Source of the DNA: Frankia casuarinae
GTDB taxonomy: Bacteria; Actinomycetota; Actinomycetes; Frankiales; Frankiaceae
DNA: 64,000 nucleotides
Reading direction: 5' to 3'
Assembly (NCBI RefSeq): GCF_000013345.1
Contig: NC_007777.1
Location: forward strand, 4,526,001 to 4,590,000
The notes below the pieces were generated by a model. That model did no database searches. It worked only from the letters and a program-made list of their open reading frames with translations, and was not told the DNA's origin. The position numbers were made by a program, and so were the translations under genes. Below are positions 9,121 to 17,554 of this stretch, one piece after another (the stretch's first letter is position 1; every line of letters starts with the position of its first letter).

Positions 9121-9402
9121 GCTCGCAGTCTATGTATCAGGGCTCACGACCCTCGTCCCGGCGTCCGGGAACCGAGGTTCGCCACGACGGTCCGGGGTTG
9201 CGATGATCGACACCGAAAGGCATTCGGTGGCCCGAAAGGCGCGGCGGAAGGCCGTGGCAGAGTCCGGAAGGCCGCGCGGCGGGCCGGGAGGTGGGGAGTA
9301 AAGAACGAGATCGAAAGCACGGCCGAGGGACTCGAAGGACCACTCGGTCCTGAACCGCCGTCCGGCGGCCGGTGAGACGCCCCGGCCGCCGGACGGAAAC
9401 GG

Positions 9403-9678
9403 TCAGATGGACTCGGGCGGCGGCGCCGTGTGTCTCGCGGACAACGGCGCCCCGGCCGAGGCGGACCGCCCGGGATGACCGGGATGACCGGGTTCGTCAA
9501 GGGCGGTAACGGTACGAACCTCGTGCTGGGCGGGGATCGGTCGGGCCAGCGCGGCCATACTGCGCCGATAGCCCTCAATCGTGATCATGGCTTCGGAGGT
9601 GCGGTCGGGACGGCTGCGTAGGGTGACCCACGCAAGAGTTATGAGCACGGCGACGGGGGGGATCAACAGGAACCACAT
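9403..9678 (-). CDS. Small single-span membrane protein, unknown function
   Basis: A 91-aa protein with one N-terminal transmembrane segment (WFLLIPPVAVLITLAWVTL, about residues 2-20). A basic cytoplasmic stretch (RSRPDRTSEAMITIEGYRRSMAALARPIP) follows, then a disordered Pro/Gly/Ala tail. The short basic helix with GYRRSMAAL is the part most likely to be functional. It lies between moaE and the YlbL gene on the same strand. I recognise the general type but no named family. Confidence 0.65.
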   Translation of the reverse strand: MWFLLIPPVAVLITLAWVTLRSRPDRTSEAMITIEGYRRSMAALARPIPAQHEVRTVTALDEPGHPGHPGRSASAGAPLSARHTAPPPESI

Positions 9679-9738
9679 GGGAGCCTCGACGTCGAGACGG
9701 GCAAGAAGATGACTTATTTCTATCGTAGGGTGCCCCGA

Positions 9739-10296
9739 TCAGCAGGCGCCTACCCATTCCGCCGCGCCATCCGCAAAAATCTGGTGTTTCCAAATGGGAA
9801 CCTGCTCCTTGATGTCATCGATCAGACGACGACAGGCGGCAAAAGCCTCCGCCCGGTGGGCCGCGCCGACCGCCACGATCACGGCGGTGTCCCCGACGGC
9901 GAGGTGACCGGTACGGTGGACCACCGCGACGGCCAGCACCGGTGCGGTCGCGGCGACGTCGCCGGCGACCCGGGCGATCTCCGTGCCGGCCCGGGGATGC
10001 GCCTGATACGTCAGGTCGGTCACCCCGCGGCCCTGGTCATGGCCCCGGACAGTGCCCACAAACAGGGCAATCCCCCCCACGCCAGGGGACCGCACAGCGG
10101 CCATGCACTCGTCCACCGACAGGACGCCGTCCCGGATCTCCGCGAGCGTCACCCGCGCGACCGGGTCCGGGTCCGGCACGGACGGCACGGACGGCACGGA
10201 CGGCACGGACGGCACGGACGGCACGGACGACGGAGGTGGCGCGGGCGGGGCGGGCGCGATCGGCGGGGCCCCCGCCGGAGAACACGTCGGTTCCAC
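9739..10296 (-). CDS. moaE: Molybdopterin synthase catalytic subunit MoaE
   Basis: Catalytic large subunit of molybdopterin synthase, which inserts sulfur from MoaD thiocarboxylate into precursor Z during molybdenum cofactor synthesis. The conserved core is intact: GGIALFVGTVRGHDQGR, LTYQAHP, and the C-terminal helix with the catalytic lysines in DDIKEQVPIWKHQIFADG (about K163 and K170). The 185-aa protein is longer than usual because of a 45-residue proline-rich N-terminal extension that includes a VPS repeat encoded by a 9-bp minisatellite. The true start may be internal. No moaD lies beside it; moeZ, which activates MoaD-type proteins, is at 34.6-35.8 kb. Confidence 0.92.
   Translation of the reverse strand: MEPTCSPAGAPPIAPAPPAPPPSSVPSVPSVPSVPSVPSVPDPDPVARVTLAEIRDGVLSVDECMAAVRSPGVGGIALFVGTVRGHDQGRGVTDLTYQAHPRAGTEIARVAGDVAATAPVLAVAVVHRTGHLAVGDTAVIVAVGAAHRAEAFAACRRLIDDIKEQVPIWKHQIFADGAAEWVGAC
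10175..10228. repeat. 9-bp minisatellite inside moaE
   Basis: Six perfect copies of GGCACGGAC. On the moaE strand they encode a repeated Val-Pro-Ser tripeptide in the disordered N-terminal extension, so copy-number change would keep the frame. Confidence 0.95.
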
Positions 10297-10416
10297 AGCT
10301 ACGACCGTAACGGTCGGGGCCAGCGCCGTTTCGCCCGTCGGGCAGAAAACGCATTACCGTGGGTTCATGTGCCAACCGTGCGTGCGACTGCCCGCCTCCC
10401 GAGGAGGCTACGGCCG

Positions 10417-11784
10417 ATGAGTGGCAACTTCCCGTTCGGCTTCACGCCCGCTGGCGGCGGCGACGAGCCCCGGCCCCCCTTCGGTGGCGGCGCCCCGTTC
10501 TTTGCCGAGCTCGAACGGCTGCTGTCCTGGCATGGCGGTCCGGTCAACTGGGAGCTGGCCCGCCAGGTGGCCGTCAGGTCCCTCGGCGACACCGACTCCG
10601 CGGTGTCCACGGCCCAGCGGGAGCCGGTGAGCGAGGCGATACGGATCGCCGACGTCTGGCTCGACGCGGTGACCTCGCTGCCGGCCGGAGCCACGGCGGC
10701 GCAGGCCTGGTCGCGGCAGGAGTGGATCGAGAAGACCCTGCCGGTCTGGCAGACCCTCTGCGACCCGATCGCCACGAAGGTCGCCGAGGCGATGCGCACT
10801 GGGATCTCCAGCGGGCTGAACCACCTCGGTGGTGGCGGGATCGAGCTGCCGAGTGAGCTGCGCGGCGCGCTGCCCCCGGGACTCGACCTCAGCGGGCTGA
10901 TGGCCACCGGCGGCCCGATCATGCAGATGATGGACCGGGTCGGCGGGATGCTGTTCGGCGCCCAGGTGGGGCAGGCGATCGGCACCCTGGCCGCCGAGGT
11001 CGTCTCCTCCACTGAGGTCGGGCTGCCACTCGGACCGGTCGGGACCGCCGCCCTGATCCCGGCGGGTGTCGTCGCCTTCGGTCAGGGCCTGGAGATCCCC
11101 GAGGACGAGGTCCGCATCTACCTGGCGCTGCGGGAGGCCGCGTCCAGCCGGCTGTTCGCGCACGTCCCCTGGCTACGCGCCCACGTCCTGGGCGCGGTGG
11201 AGGAGTACGCCCGCGGCATCGCGGTGGATACCGAGGCCGTCGGACGGGTGATGCGGATGGTCGACCCGACGGCGTTGATGAACCCTGAACGGCTGTCGGA
11301 GGCGCTCGGCGAGGACGTGTTCAGCGACGCCACCACCCCCGAGCAGAAGGCCGCGCTCGCCCGTCTCGAACTGATCCTCGCGCTGATCGAGGGCTGGGTC
11401 GATCATGTGACGGACGCCGCGGCCACCGGTCATCTGCCGGCCGCGGGCAAACTGCGCGAGATGGTGCGGCGCCGTCGCGCCGAAGGCGGTCCGGGCGAGC
11501 AGACCTTCGCCACGCTGGTCGGTCTCTCCCTGCGGCCACGCAAGCTGCGGGAGGCCGCCGCCCTGTGGGAGGCGGTACGGGAGGCCCGGGGTCACGAGGG
11601 TCGCGACGCGCTGTGGGCGCATCCCGATCTGCTGCCCACCGCGGCAGATCTCGCCGCCCCGGAGGCGTTCGTGTCCGGCGCGTCGTCGAGCGCGCTCGAC
11701 GACCCGATCGGTGAAATCGAGAAACTCCGCGGCGCCCCACCCGCCGATGGCGGATCCGACGGGCCGGACAACCCGGACAGGTAA
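10417..11784 (+). CDS. DUF2342-type protein (putative zincin-like hydrolase)
   Basis: A 455-aa protein of the actinobacterial DUF2342 group, often named zinc-dependent metalloprotease or F420-biosynthesis-associated protein. The ATG at 10417 follows GAGGAGG (10401-10407). The N-terminus is glycine/proline rich, the middle carries GGMLFGAQVGQAIGTLA, and the C-terminal half has the conserved LELILALIEGWVDHVTDAA helix. I do not see an HExxH zinc motif, so protease activity is not supported by this sequence. It is followed on the same strand by a ThiF-like gene and an ABC1 kinase, a conserved actinobacterial neighbourhood. Confidence 0.85.
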   Translation: MSGNFPFGFTPAGGGDEPRPPFGGGAPFFAELERLLSWHGGPVNWELARQVAVRSLGDTDSAVSTAQREPVSEAIRIADVWLDAVTSLPAGATAAQAWSRQEWIEKTLPVWQTLCDPIATKVAEAMRTGISSGLNHLGGGGIELPSELRGALPPGLDLSGLMATGGPIMQMMDRVGGMLFGAQVGQAIGTLAAEVVSSTEVGLPLGPVGTAALIPAGVVAFGQGLEIPEDEVRIYLALREAASSRLFAHVPWLRAHVLGAVEEYARGIAVDTEAVGRVMRMVDPTALMNPERLSEALGEDVFSDATTPEQKAALARLELILALIEGWVDHVTDAAATGHLPAAGKLREMVRRRRAEGGPGEQTFATLVGLSLRPRKLREAAALWEAVREARGHEGRDALWAHPDLLPTAADLAAPEAFVSGASSSALDDPIGEIEKLRGAPPADGGSDGPDNPDR

Positions 11785-11961
11785 CCCGGACGGACCAGTG
11801 ATGATCCACAGTTTCGTCCACAGCACGTCCACAGCGATCCACGGGTGTTCATCCTTCGCCGGTCGGACGTGCCACGCTGAGGATCCGCCGGTCGCCGTGA
11901 CCGGCCCGTCCTGGTCCGATTCCCCGGCCTCAACCGGCCGGCGGGAACACCCGGAGGATCC

Positions 11962-13242
11962 ATGCGCCCGATCCTCAAGCCGGGCCTGCGCCGGCTCTGG
12001 CACAACAGCTCCACCCTGCAGCTCGGTATCGACACCGCACGCGCCGTCATCCTCGCCGACCTGGCCCCGTCGGACGCCGCCCTGCTCGACGCCCTCGACG
12101 GCAGCCGCACGCTGGAGCAGCTGCGTCTCGATGGCACTCCCGCCGGCCGGGTCCTGCTCGACCTGCTCGCCGAGGCCGGTCTGCTGGACGACGCCACGGC
12201 GCCTCCCGGTGCGGCACCGCTGCCCGCGGTCGAGCATGACCGTCTGTCGCCCGACCTGGCGGCGCTGTCCCTGGTGTCGGAGGATCCGGCCGGTGCCCGC
12301 CGGGTCCTCGCCACCCGCCGGGCGATGCGGGTCCTCGTGCGCGGCGCCGGTCGCGTCGGTGCTCAGGTCGCGGCCCTGCTCGCCGCGGCCGGGATCGGTC
12401 GGGTCGTCATCGACGATCCCGAGGTGACGACCGCCGCCGACGTCTCCCCGGGCGGCCTGCGCCTCGACGACGTGGGGCGTCCCCGGTCCCTGGCCACCGG
12501 CGCGGCGGTGACCCGGGCCAGCCGGCAGGGCGCCGGGCACCGTCGGCCCGACGAGGACCGGTTCGCCGCGGATCTGATCGTGCTGGCTCCGGTCGGTCTG
12601 CCGATGATCCACCCTGGGGAGTGCCTCGATCTGGAAGGCCGAGGCACCGCCCATCTCGTGGCCGGAGTGCGGGAGACCACGGGGATCGTCGGTCCGCTCG
12701 TCGTGCCGACCGTGACCGCGTGCCTGCACTGCCAGCACCTCCACCGGTACTCCCGGAACCCGGTCTGGCCGGTGCTCGCCATGCAGATGGTCCACCGCCC
12801 GGCCACCGGGCCGGACGCCTGCGAGATCACCCTGGCGGGTCTTGTCGCCGCGCTCACCGCCATGCAGGCCCTGGCCTTTCTGGACCTCGCCGCCTCGCCT
12901 CCACCCGACCTATCCGCCCTATCTGCCCTATCTGCCCTATCTGCCCCACCCGACCTGTCCGGCGTCACGGGACCCGCCCCGGGCCAACATCCCGATAACT
13001 CGGACCATCTGCCACCGACAGCAAGCAGCCATAATGAGACCTTCATTACATTGACTTCCCCGCGCACGGTCCTACCGGTGACCGCGGTCCTACCGGTGAC
13101 CGCCGACGGCACGCTGGAGTTCACCGTTCCCGGCTGGCGGATTCGCCGACGCACCTGGCCGGTCCACCCCAACTGTCCCTGCCGCACCGCCCGATCGGCG
13201 GCCGCGTCGGCGGAGGCCTCTGCGCCGGTGGCACCCGCGTGA
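11962..13242 (+). CDS. ThiF/E1-like adenylyltransferase-family protein
   Basis: A 426-aa protein. Residues 1-110 form a small helical region of the kind seen before the adenylation domain of RiPP cyclodehydratase-type E1 proteins. A Rossmann region follows (RVLVRGAGRVGAQVAALLAAAGIG, about residues 120-143). A cysteine pair in TACLHCQ and another in NCPCR near the C-terminus could hold zinc, as in E1-like enzymes. The usual ATP-handling arginine and lysine residues are not obvious, so enzymatic adenylation is uncertain. A low-complexity insert includes a 9-bp repeat encoding Leu-Ser-Ala. It sits between the DUF2342 gene and an ABC1 kinase in a conserved block. No RiPP precursor or partner gene is visible nearby. 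Confidence 0.75.
   Translation: MRPILKPGLRRLWHNSSTLQLGIDTARAVILADLAPSDAALLDALDGSRTLEQLRLDGTPAGRVLLDLLAEAGLLDDATAPPGAAPLPAVEHDRLSPDLAALSLVSEDPAGARRVLATRRAMRVLVRGAGRVGAQVAALLAAAGIGRVVIDDPEVTTAADVSPGGLRLDDVGRPRSLATGAAVTRASRQGAGHRRPDEDRFAADLIVLAPVGLPMIHPGECLDLEGRGTAHLVAGVRETTGIVGPLVVPTVTACLHCQHLHRYSRNPVWPVLAMQMVHRPATGPDACEITLAGLVAALTAMQALAFLDLAASPPPDLSALSALSALSAPPDLSGVTGPAPGQHPDNSDHLPPTASSHNETFITLTSPRTVLPVTAVLPVTADGTLEFTVPGWRIRRRTWPVHPNCPCRTARSAAASAEASAPVAPA
12911..12946. repeat. 9-bp minisatellite inside the ThiF-like gene
   Basis: Four copies of TATCTGCCC (the first with one change), in frame and encoding Leu-Ser-Ala repeats in a variable linker. Confidence 0.9.
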
Positions 13243-13272
13243 CCGTTCCACCCCGCGGGCGGTCGCCGCGCC

Positions 13273-13307
13273 GGCGTCCTGGAGTCATTTGGCGTCCTGG
13301 AGTCATT
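13273..13307. repeat. Two 17-bp direct repeats upstream of the ABC1 kinase gene
   Basis: GGCGTCCTGGAGTCATT occurs at 13273-13289 and 13291-13307, one base apart, 48 bp before the GTG of the kinase gene. This could be a regulator binding site or a chance minisatellite. Confidence 0.6.
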
Positions 13308-13355
13308 ACGCCTGGCCGGCACCCGTGACGACGCGGAACAGGGCACGATGGAGCA

Positions 13356-15080
13356 GTGTCCGAGATCCCACGGCGGGCCGTCGTCCGCACCGCCAAGCTG
13401 GCCACGCTTCCCATCGGAATAGCCGGCCGAGCCACCCTCGGCGTCGGCAAACGCATCGGTGGTCGCCCCGCCGAGGCCGTCGCCTCCGAGCTCCAGCAGC
13501 GCACCGCCGCGCAGATCTTCCGGGTGCTCGGGGAGCTCAAGGGTGGCGCCATGAAACTGGGCCAGGCGCTGTCCGTCTTCGAGGCGGTGCTTCCCGACGA
13601 CGTCGCCGGGCCATACCGGGCGGCGCTGACCAGGCTGCAGGAGGCGGCGCCCCCGCTGCCGGCGGCAGTGGTGCACCGCGTGCTCGCCGAGGAGCTCGGA
13701 GCGGACTGGCGCTCGCTGTTCACGAGCTTCGACGACGTTCCGGCGGCGGCGGCCAGCATCGGCCAGGTGCATCGGGCGGTCTGGGCTGACGGCCGAGCCG
13801 TCGCGGTGAAGGTGCAGTATCCGGGAGCGGGTCCCGCTCTGCTCGCCGATCTCACCCAGCTCGGCCGGGCCGCTCGGCTGTTCGGCGCGGTCACTCCCGG
13901 ATTGGACATCAAGCCGCTGGTCGAGGAGCTCAAGGCCCGAATCGCCGAGGAGCTCGACTATCGGTTGGAGGCCGCCTGGCAGGGGGCCTTCGCCGAGGCG
14001 TACGCGGACGAGCCGGACGTCGTCATCCCCCGGCCGCTGGCCGGTTCTGGCCGGGTGCTCGTGAGCGAGTGGATCGAGGGAATACCCCTGTCCGTCATCA
14101 TCGCGGACGGTACCCCGCAGCAGCGCGACACCGCCGGCCTGCTGCTCGTGCGGTTTCTCTATTCCTGCCCGGGTCGCGCCGGTCTGCTGCACGCTGATCC
14201 GCATCCCGGCAACTTCCGCCTGCTGTCCGACGGGCGGCTCGGCGTCCTGGACTTCGGCGCCGTGAACCGCCTGCCGGACGGCCTGCCGGCGCCGATCGGC
14301 CGGCTGGCTCGACAGACCCTGGCCGGGGACGCCGACGCCGTCGAGCAGGGACTGCGCCGCGAGGGCTTCATCCCGCCGTCGGCCGAAATCCGAGCCGAGG
14401 ACCTGCTGGATTATCTGGCCCCGATGCTGGAGCCGATCGCGGTGGAGGAGTTCACCTTCTCCCGAGGCTGGCTGCGCAAGGAGGCCGCCAGGCTCGGAGA
14501 CTGGCGGTCGGCGGCGGCACAGCTCGGTCGCCAGCTCAATCTGCCGCCGTCGTACCTGCTCATCCACCGGGTGACACTCGGCGCGATCGGCATCCTGTGC
14601 CAGCTGGGCAGCACCGGCCGCTTCCGGGACGAGATGGAGCGCTGGCAACCCGGGTTCGCCGAACCGGGGACGGCGACCGCCCGCGCGGCCGAGGACGCCA
14701 ACCGGCCCGGTCGTCCCCTGCCCGCTCTCCCCGTCCAGGACGAGGCCGGAATCGTCCGGCCGCTGGACGGCCCGGTCGTTCTGGCCGGCGGGTTGCCCGG
14801 CCCGCGCAAACCCCGCAGACCAGGACGGACCGGCAGGACGACCAAGGCCCGCAAGGCCGGGAGGTCGGCGGCCGACACCGCTCCGGCGACTGCCGACGAC
14901 CGGGCCACCGCCCCCGCGGCGCTGCCCCTACAGGCCGAGCCGGCCGAACCGAGCCGGCCCTCTACCCCGGCGAACCGCTCCGCCGCGGCTCGACCCGGGT
15001 CGGGCCGCAAGGCCGCCCCGCGCCGGGCACCGGACGAGGAGTCGTTCTCCGACCCCGCAACCGTGACCGACGCTTATTGA
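13356..15080 (+). CDS. ABC1/AarF-family atypical kinase
   Basis: A 574-aa member of the ABC1 (UbiB/AarF/ADCK) atypical kinase family. The KxGQ-like motif is MKLGQALS. The Ala-rich loop that replaces the glycine-rich loop is PAAAASIGQVHRA, the ATP lysine is in VAVKVQYPG, the catalytic loop is LLHADPHPGNF, and the metal-binding DFG is in GVLDFGAVN. The kinase core ends near residue 450; the rest is a basic, Lys/Arg/Ala-rich disordered tail that is longer than in typical members. The start is GTG at 13356. In quinone-making bacteria relatives support isoprenoid-lipid synthesis; the role here is not known. Its neighbours match the actinobacterial uvrD2-whiB7 block. Confidence 0.9.
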   Translation: MSEIPRRAVVRTAKLATLPIGIAGRATLGVGKRIGGRPAEAVASELQQRTAAQIFRVLGELKGGAMKLGQALSVFEAVLPDDVAGPYRAALTRLQEAAPPLPAAVVHRVLAEELGADWRSLFTSFDDVPAAAASIGQVHRAVWADGRAVAVKVQYPGAGPALLADLTQLGRAARLFGAVTPGLDIKPLVEELKARIAEELDYRLEAAWQGAFAEAYADEPDVVIPRPLAGSGRVLVSEWIEGIPLSVIIADGTPQQRDTAGLLLVRFLYSCPGRAGLLHADPHPGNFRLLSDGRLGVLDFGAVNRLPDGLPAPIGRLARQTLAGDADAVEQGLRREGFIPPSAEIRAEDLLDYLAPMLEPIAVEEFTFSRGWLRKEAARLGDWRSAAAQLGRQLNLPPSYLLIHRVTLGAIGILCQLGSTGRFRDEMERWQPGFAEPGTATARAAEDANRPGRPLPALPVQDEAGIVRPLDGPVVLAGGLPGPRKPRRPGRTGRTTKARKAGRSAADTAPATADDRATAPAALPLQAEPAEPSRPSTPANRSAAARPGSGRKAAPRRAPDEESFSDPATVTDAY

Positions 15081-15097
15081 CGGGCTGGCCCGGCGGG

Positions 15098-16610
15098 TCA
15101 ACCCCCCGGCTGCTCGACGATGTCAACGATGTCGACGCCGAGGTACAGGAAGCCGTATCCCTCGTCCCGGAAACGCACCCCGGCGGCGCGCAGCGCAGCC
15201 CCCCAGTCGCCCTGGCAGGTGGGATCCGCCGCCTCCGAGCCGTGGTCGGCGGTCAGCAGGATCGCGGTCTCGGCCAGCAGATCCCGCTCGGCGAGCAGGT
15301 CGAGGAAGGCGCACAACCGGGCGTCCGCGTCCCGCAGCGCGGCGCGGGCCTGCTCGGAGTACGGGCCGCCCCCGTGATGCCCGGTGTCGGTGATGGTGGT
15401 GTTCCACCACATCAGGTCCGGGGGCACCGCGTCCGCCGCCCAGAGCTGCTGGACCTGCGCGAGGCCGAGCGCGTCCACCCGGGTGGACCAGGCATAGTCG
15501 GCGTTCTCCCCTACCCAGCGGGCGGTGGCGTGCGGGTCGCCGTCGGCCGCAGGCAGGTAGTCCCCCATATCGCCGGCCCCGCCGTGGTTACCGGCGGCCC
15601 GCACGAGCCCGAAGGTCGAGTAGTCCGCACCCCGGTCGACCGGTTCGTTCACGCAGGCGCTGGTCGCCCCGGGTCGGTCGCGCGCGAGGGCCTCGAACAG
15701 CGTCTCCACCCCGTCCCGAAGCTGATCGCACGCGGAATGCCAGGTCCGCACGTCGTTGACGATGACCTGCTCGCCGGTCGCCCGGTCGAAGTACACGTTG
15801 TGCAGGATGCCGTGCCGGCCCGGCCCGACTCCGGTGAGCGCGGAGGTGTGGTTGGTCAACGTGACGCTGGGGAACTCGGCGATCGCGCCGCCGGTCAGGG
15901 CCGTCCCGGTGGCAAGCAGACGCGCGACCCCCGGCAGCTCGCCGGCGTGCGCGAGGTGCAGGACGTCGTTGCTGTTGGCCCCGTCCCAGAGCAGGCCGAC
16001 GACGTGCCGGGCCCCTGGCCCCACCAGATCGGTGAGCGGCGTCCCCTCCACATCCGCCATGGTCACGCCGGCGAGGGCCGCGAGGGTGGGTCCGATGTCG
16101 ATGACCCGCGCCGGACAGGATCAGCGGAGCCCGGGACTGGCCGGCATCCAACGATCCGTGCTCACCCAGGTGGCCGCCGCGGTCGGGCCAGTAGTGCCGG
16201 GGGGTGTGTACGACGATCAGATCGGGTGAACGGCTGGGATCGGCGAAGGCGGACAGCAGTCGCCGTCCGGCGAACGGGTAGGAGTTGCGCTCGTTCGGTG
16301 GTGACGGGTCGGCGAGCGCCGCCGCGAGCGGCACGCCGTGCATCGGATCCTCCGACCCGAGCGGATCACGCCCGAAGCGAAGTTCCCGGGGACCGTCCGG
16401 ATCGGCCACCGGCAACCGCGACGAACCGATCGCGTTCGCCACGTAGAGCCAGCCGGAATCGACCCAGGCCACGAGATCCACGATCGCGGCCAGCTCGGGA
16501 CCGGTGAGGATGGCAACGGCCAGAGAAAGATCGTCGGATGCGGCCAGTCCCGGCGCTCCGGCCGGACCCGCACCTGTGGACACCGGGTAGACACGCTCGC
16601 TGCTGGGCAC
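15098..16610 (-). pseudogene. Type I phosphodiesterase/nucleotide pyrophosphatase-like gene, frameshifted
   Basis: Two overlapping reading frames together make one alkaline-phosphatase-superfamily protein. The upstream part starts at GTG 16610 and is sensible down to APLILSGAG (around 16110). The frame then shifts by one base and continues as RVIDIGPTLAALAGV into the frame ending at 15098. The downstream part carries metal-site motifs such as LLWDGANSNDVL, FPSVTLTNHTSALTGVGPG and LLTADHGSEA. About ten residues normally found between SGAG and the VIDIGPT motif appear to be missing. A small out-of-frame deletion therefore fits better than a single-base error. It ends 17 bp from the convergent ABC1 kinase. 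If the shift is real, the product is truncated before the catalytic domain; the downstream frame could still be translated from an internal GTG or ATG near 16070. Confidence 0.75.
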
Positions 16611-16756
16611 GCCGGAACAGTACCGGGGCCGCAGGCACCAGCGGAAGAAAAGCGCGGCAACACCGGTGGGCGGAACACCGACGATCCGGTGTCCCGCCCG
16701 TGCTGGTGCGGCGATGCCACCGCCGCCCCCGTGTGATCAACGGGTGGCACGGGGGC

Positions 16757-17047
16757 TCAGGCGGCGACCTCTTCTTCCTTGCGCTCCTTGCGCGGACGGC
16801 CGCGGGGCCGCTTACGCGGGACGACGCTGCCGGTCACCAGCAGTTCGCCGCCCCACACTCCCCAGGGCTCGGCACGGTCCAGCGCGGCGGACAGGCACGC
16901 CGCCCGGATGGGACAGGTCCGGCAGACGGCCTTGGCGGTCTCCACGTCCGCCGGGGACTCAGCGAAGAACATGTCAGGATCTACGTCCCAGCAGGGCAGG
17001 ACGAGACGATCCCGCTCGATCCGGGAAACGACCGAGGGGTCGAACAC
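16757..17047 (-). CDS. whiB7: WhiB7 (WblC) iron-sulfur transcription factor
   Basis: WhiB-family [4Fe-4S] regulator of 96 aa. The four cluster cysteines are at about residues 19, 42, 45 and 51, the WhiB7-type GVWGGE turn is at 63-68, and a C-terminal AT-hook (RKRPRGRPRKERK, about 78-90) is the feature specific to WhiB7. WhiB7 binds the primary sigma factor and activates antibiotic-stress and resistance genes, including its own. GGAGG (17056-17060) lies 8 nt before GTG 17047, so this start is preferred to the GTG at 17054-17056 that overlaps the Shine-Dalgarno. It lies downstream of uvrD2 on the same strand, as in Mycobacterium and Streptomyces. A WhiB7-type promoter, leader reading frame and terminator-like hairpin precede it. 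Confidence 0.93.
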   Translation of the reverse strand: MFDPSVVSRIERDRLVLPCWDVDPDMFFAESPADVETAKAVCRTCPIRAACLSAALDRAEPWGVWGGELLVTGSVVPRKRPRGRPRKERKEEEVAA

Positions 17048-17105
17048 CGATGTCACCTCCGAGACAGGTTGGTCTTCGGGTGGGATGAAGGAAGCGAAAC
17101 GACAA

Positions 17106-17136
17106 AGGCCGCAGTCCCCATCGGGATCCGCGGCCT
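17106..17136 (-). terminator. Attenuator-like terminator in the whiB7 leader
   Basis: On the minus strand, AGGCCGC (17130-17136) pairs with GCGGCCT (17106-17112) and the stem continues through most of the inner GGATCCC/GGGGACT bases with about one mismatch and a short loop. A U-rich stretch follows (TTGTCGTTTCGCTTCC). It lies between a leader reading frame and whiB7, the place where transcription attenuation of whiB7/wblC is known in other actinobacteria. It can equally be read as a simple terminator for the leader frame. Confidence 0.72.
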
Positions 17137-17157
17137 CGGATTCGGCTCCAGTCGGCG

Positions 17158-17433
17158 CTAGTCCAGGAGCGGATCGTGGGCGGATCCCCGGAAGGTGAAG
17201 TGACGGTGTGCATAGCCGGACGCCAGCGCCACGCCCCCCGCCGGGTTCGGGAACGCGGACTCCTGGGCCGACAGATCATCGGCTTGGACCGTGGGGACGG
17301 CGGCGGACGTGCCACGGCCTGCGGACGCACCGACGACGGCACCGATGGCGGCACTCATCAATGCCGCGCCGTGCCGGTTCTCCCACGGACGGGTGATCTC
17401 GGCGACAGCTCTGTCCATCACGATGCTGAACAC
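17158..17433 (-). CDS. Leader reading frame upstream of whiB7 (91 codons)
   Basis: A 91-codon open frame beginning with GTG 17433, preceded at 7 nt by GGAGGTGA (17441-17448), a perfect Shine-Dalgarno match and among the best in the window. The predicted peptide has a hydrophobic Ala/Gly stretch (AALMSAAIGAVVGASAG, about residues 23-39) and no family I recognise. It lies between the whiB7-type promoter and a terminator-like hairpin, ending 21 nt before the hairpin. In mycobacteria and Streptomyces, translation of an upstream frame governs readthrough into whiB7/wblC. By position this is the equivalent element, though longer than the short uORFs usually described. It may act by being translated rather than through its product. 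Confidence 0.6.
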   Translation of the reverse strand: MFSIVMDRAVAEITRPWENRHGAALMSAAIGAVVGASAGRGTSAAVPTVQADDLSAQESAFPNPAGGVALASGYAHRHFTFRGSAHDPLLD

Positions 17434-17456
17434 GACGAAATCACCTCCTTCTCTGT

Positions 17457-17515
17457 GGGCTCGGGAGTCCGTGGGCTCGGGAGTCCGTGGGACCCGGAGT
17501 CCGTGGGACCCGGAC
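17457..17515. repeat. 16-bp minisatellite in the whiB7 leader
   Basis: About 3.6 copies of a 16-bp unit (GGGCTCGGGAGTCCGT twice, then GGGACCCGGAGTCCGT and a partial copy). It lies in the untranslated leader between the predicted whiB7 transcription start and the leader-frame Shine-Dalgarno. Confidence 0.9.
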
Positions 17516-17554
17516 GGGTGTCACTCCACATGCCCGCTTCAGGCGTCCTCGGTA

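Noticed and set aside
9709-10416. Upstream extension of the DUF2342 frame
   Set aside because: Antisense to moaE and repeat-derived; GAGGAGG precedes ATG 10417.
11962-13242. RiPP (thiazole/oxazole-modified peptide) cluster around the ThiF-like gene
   Set aside because: No YcaO, dehydrogenase, precursor peptide or transporter nearby; the gene belongs to a conserved housekeeping block.
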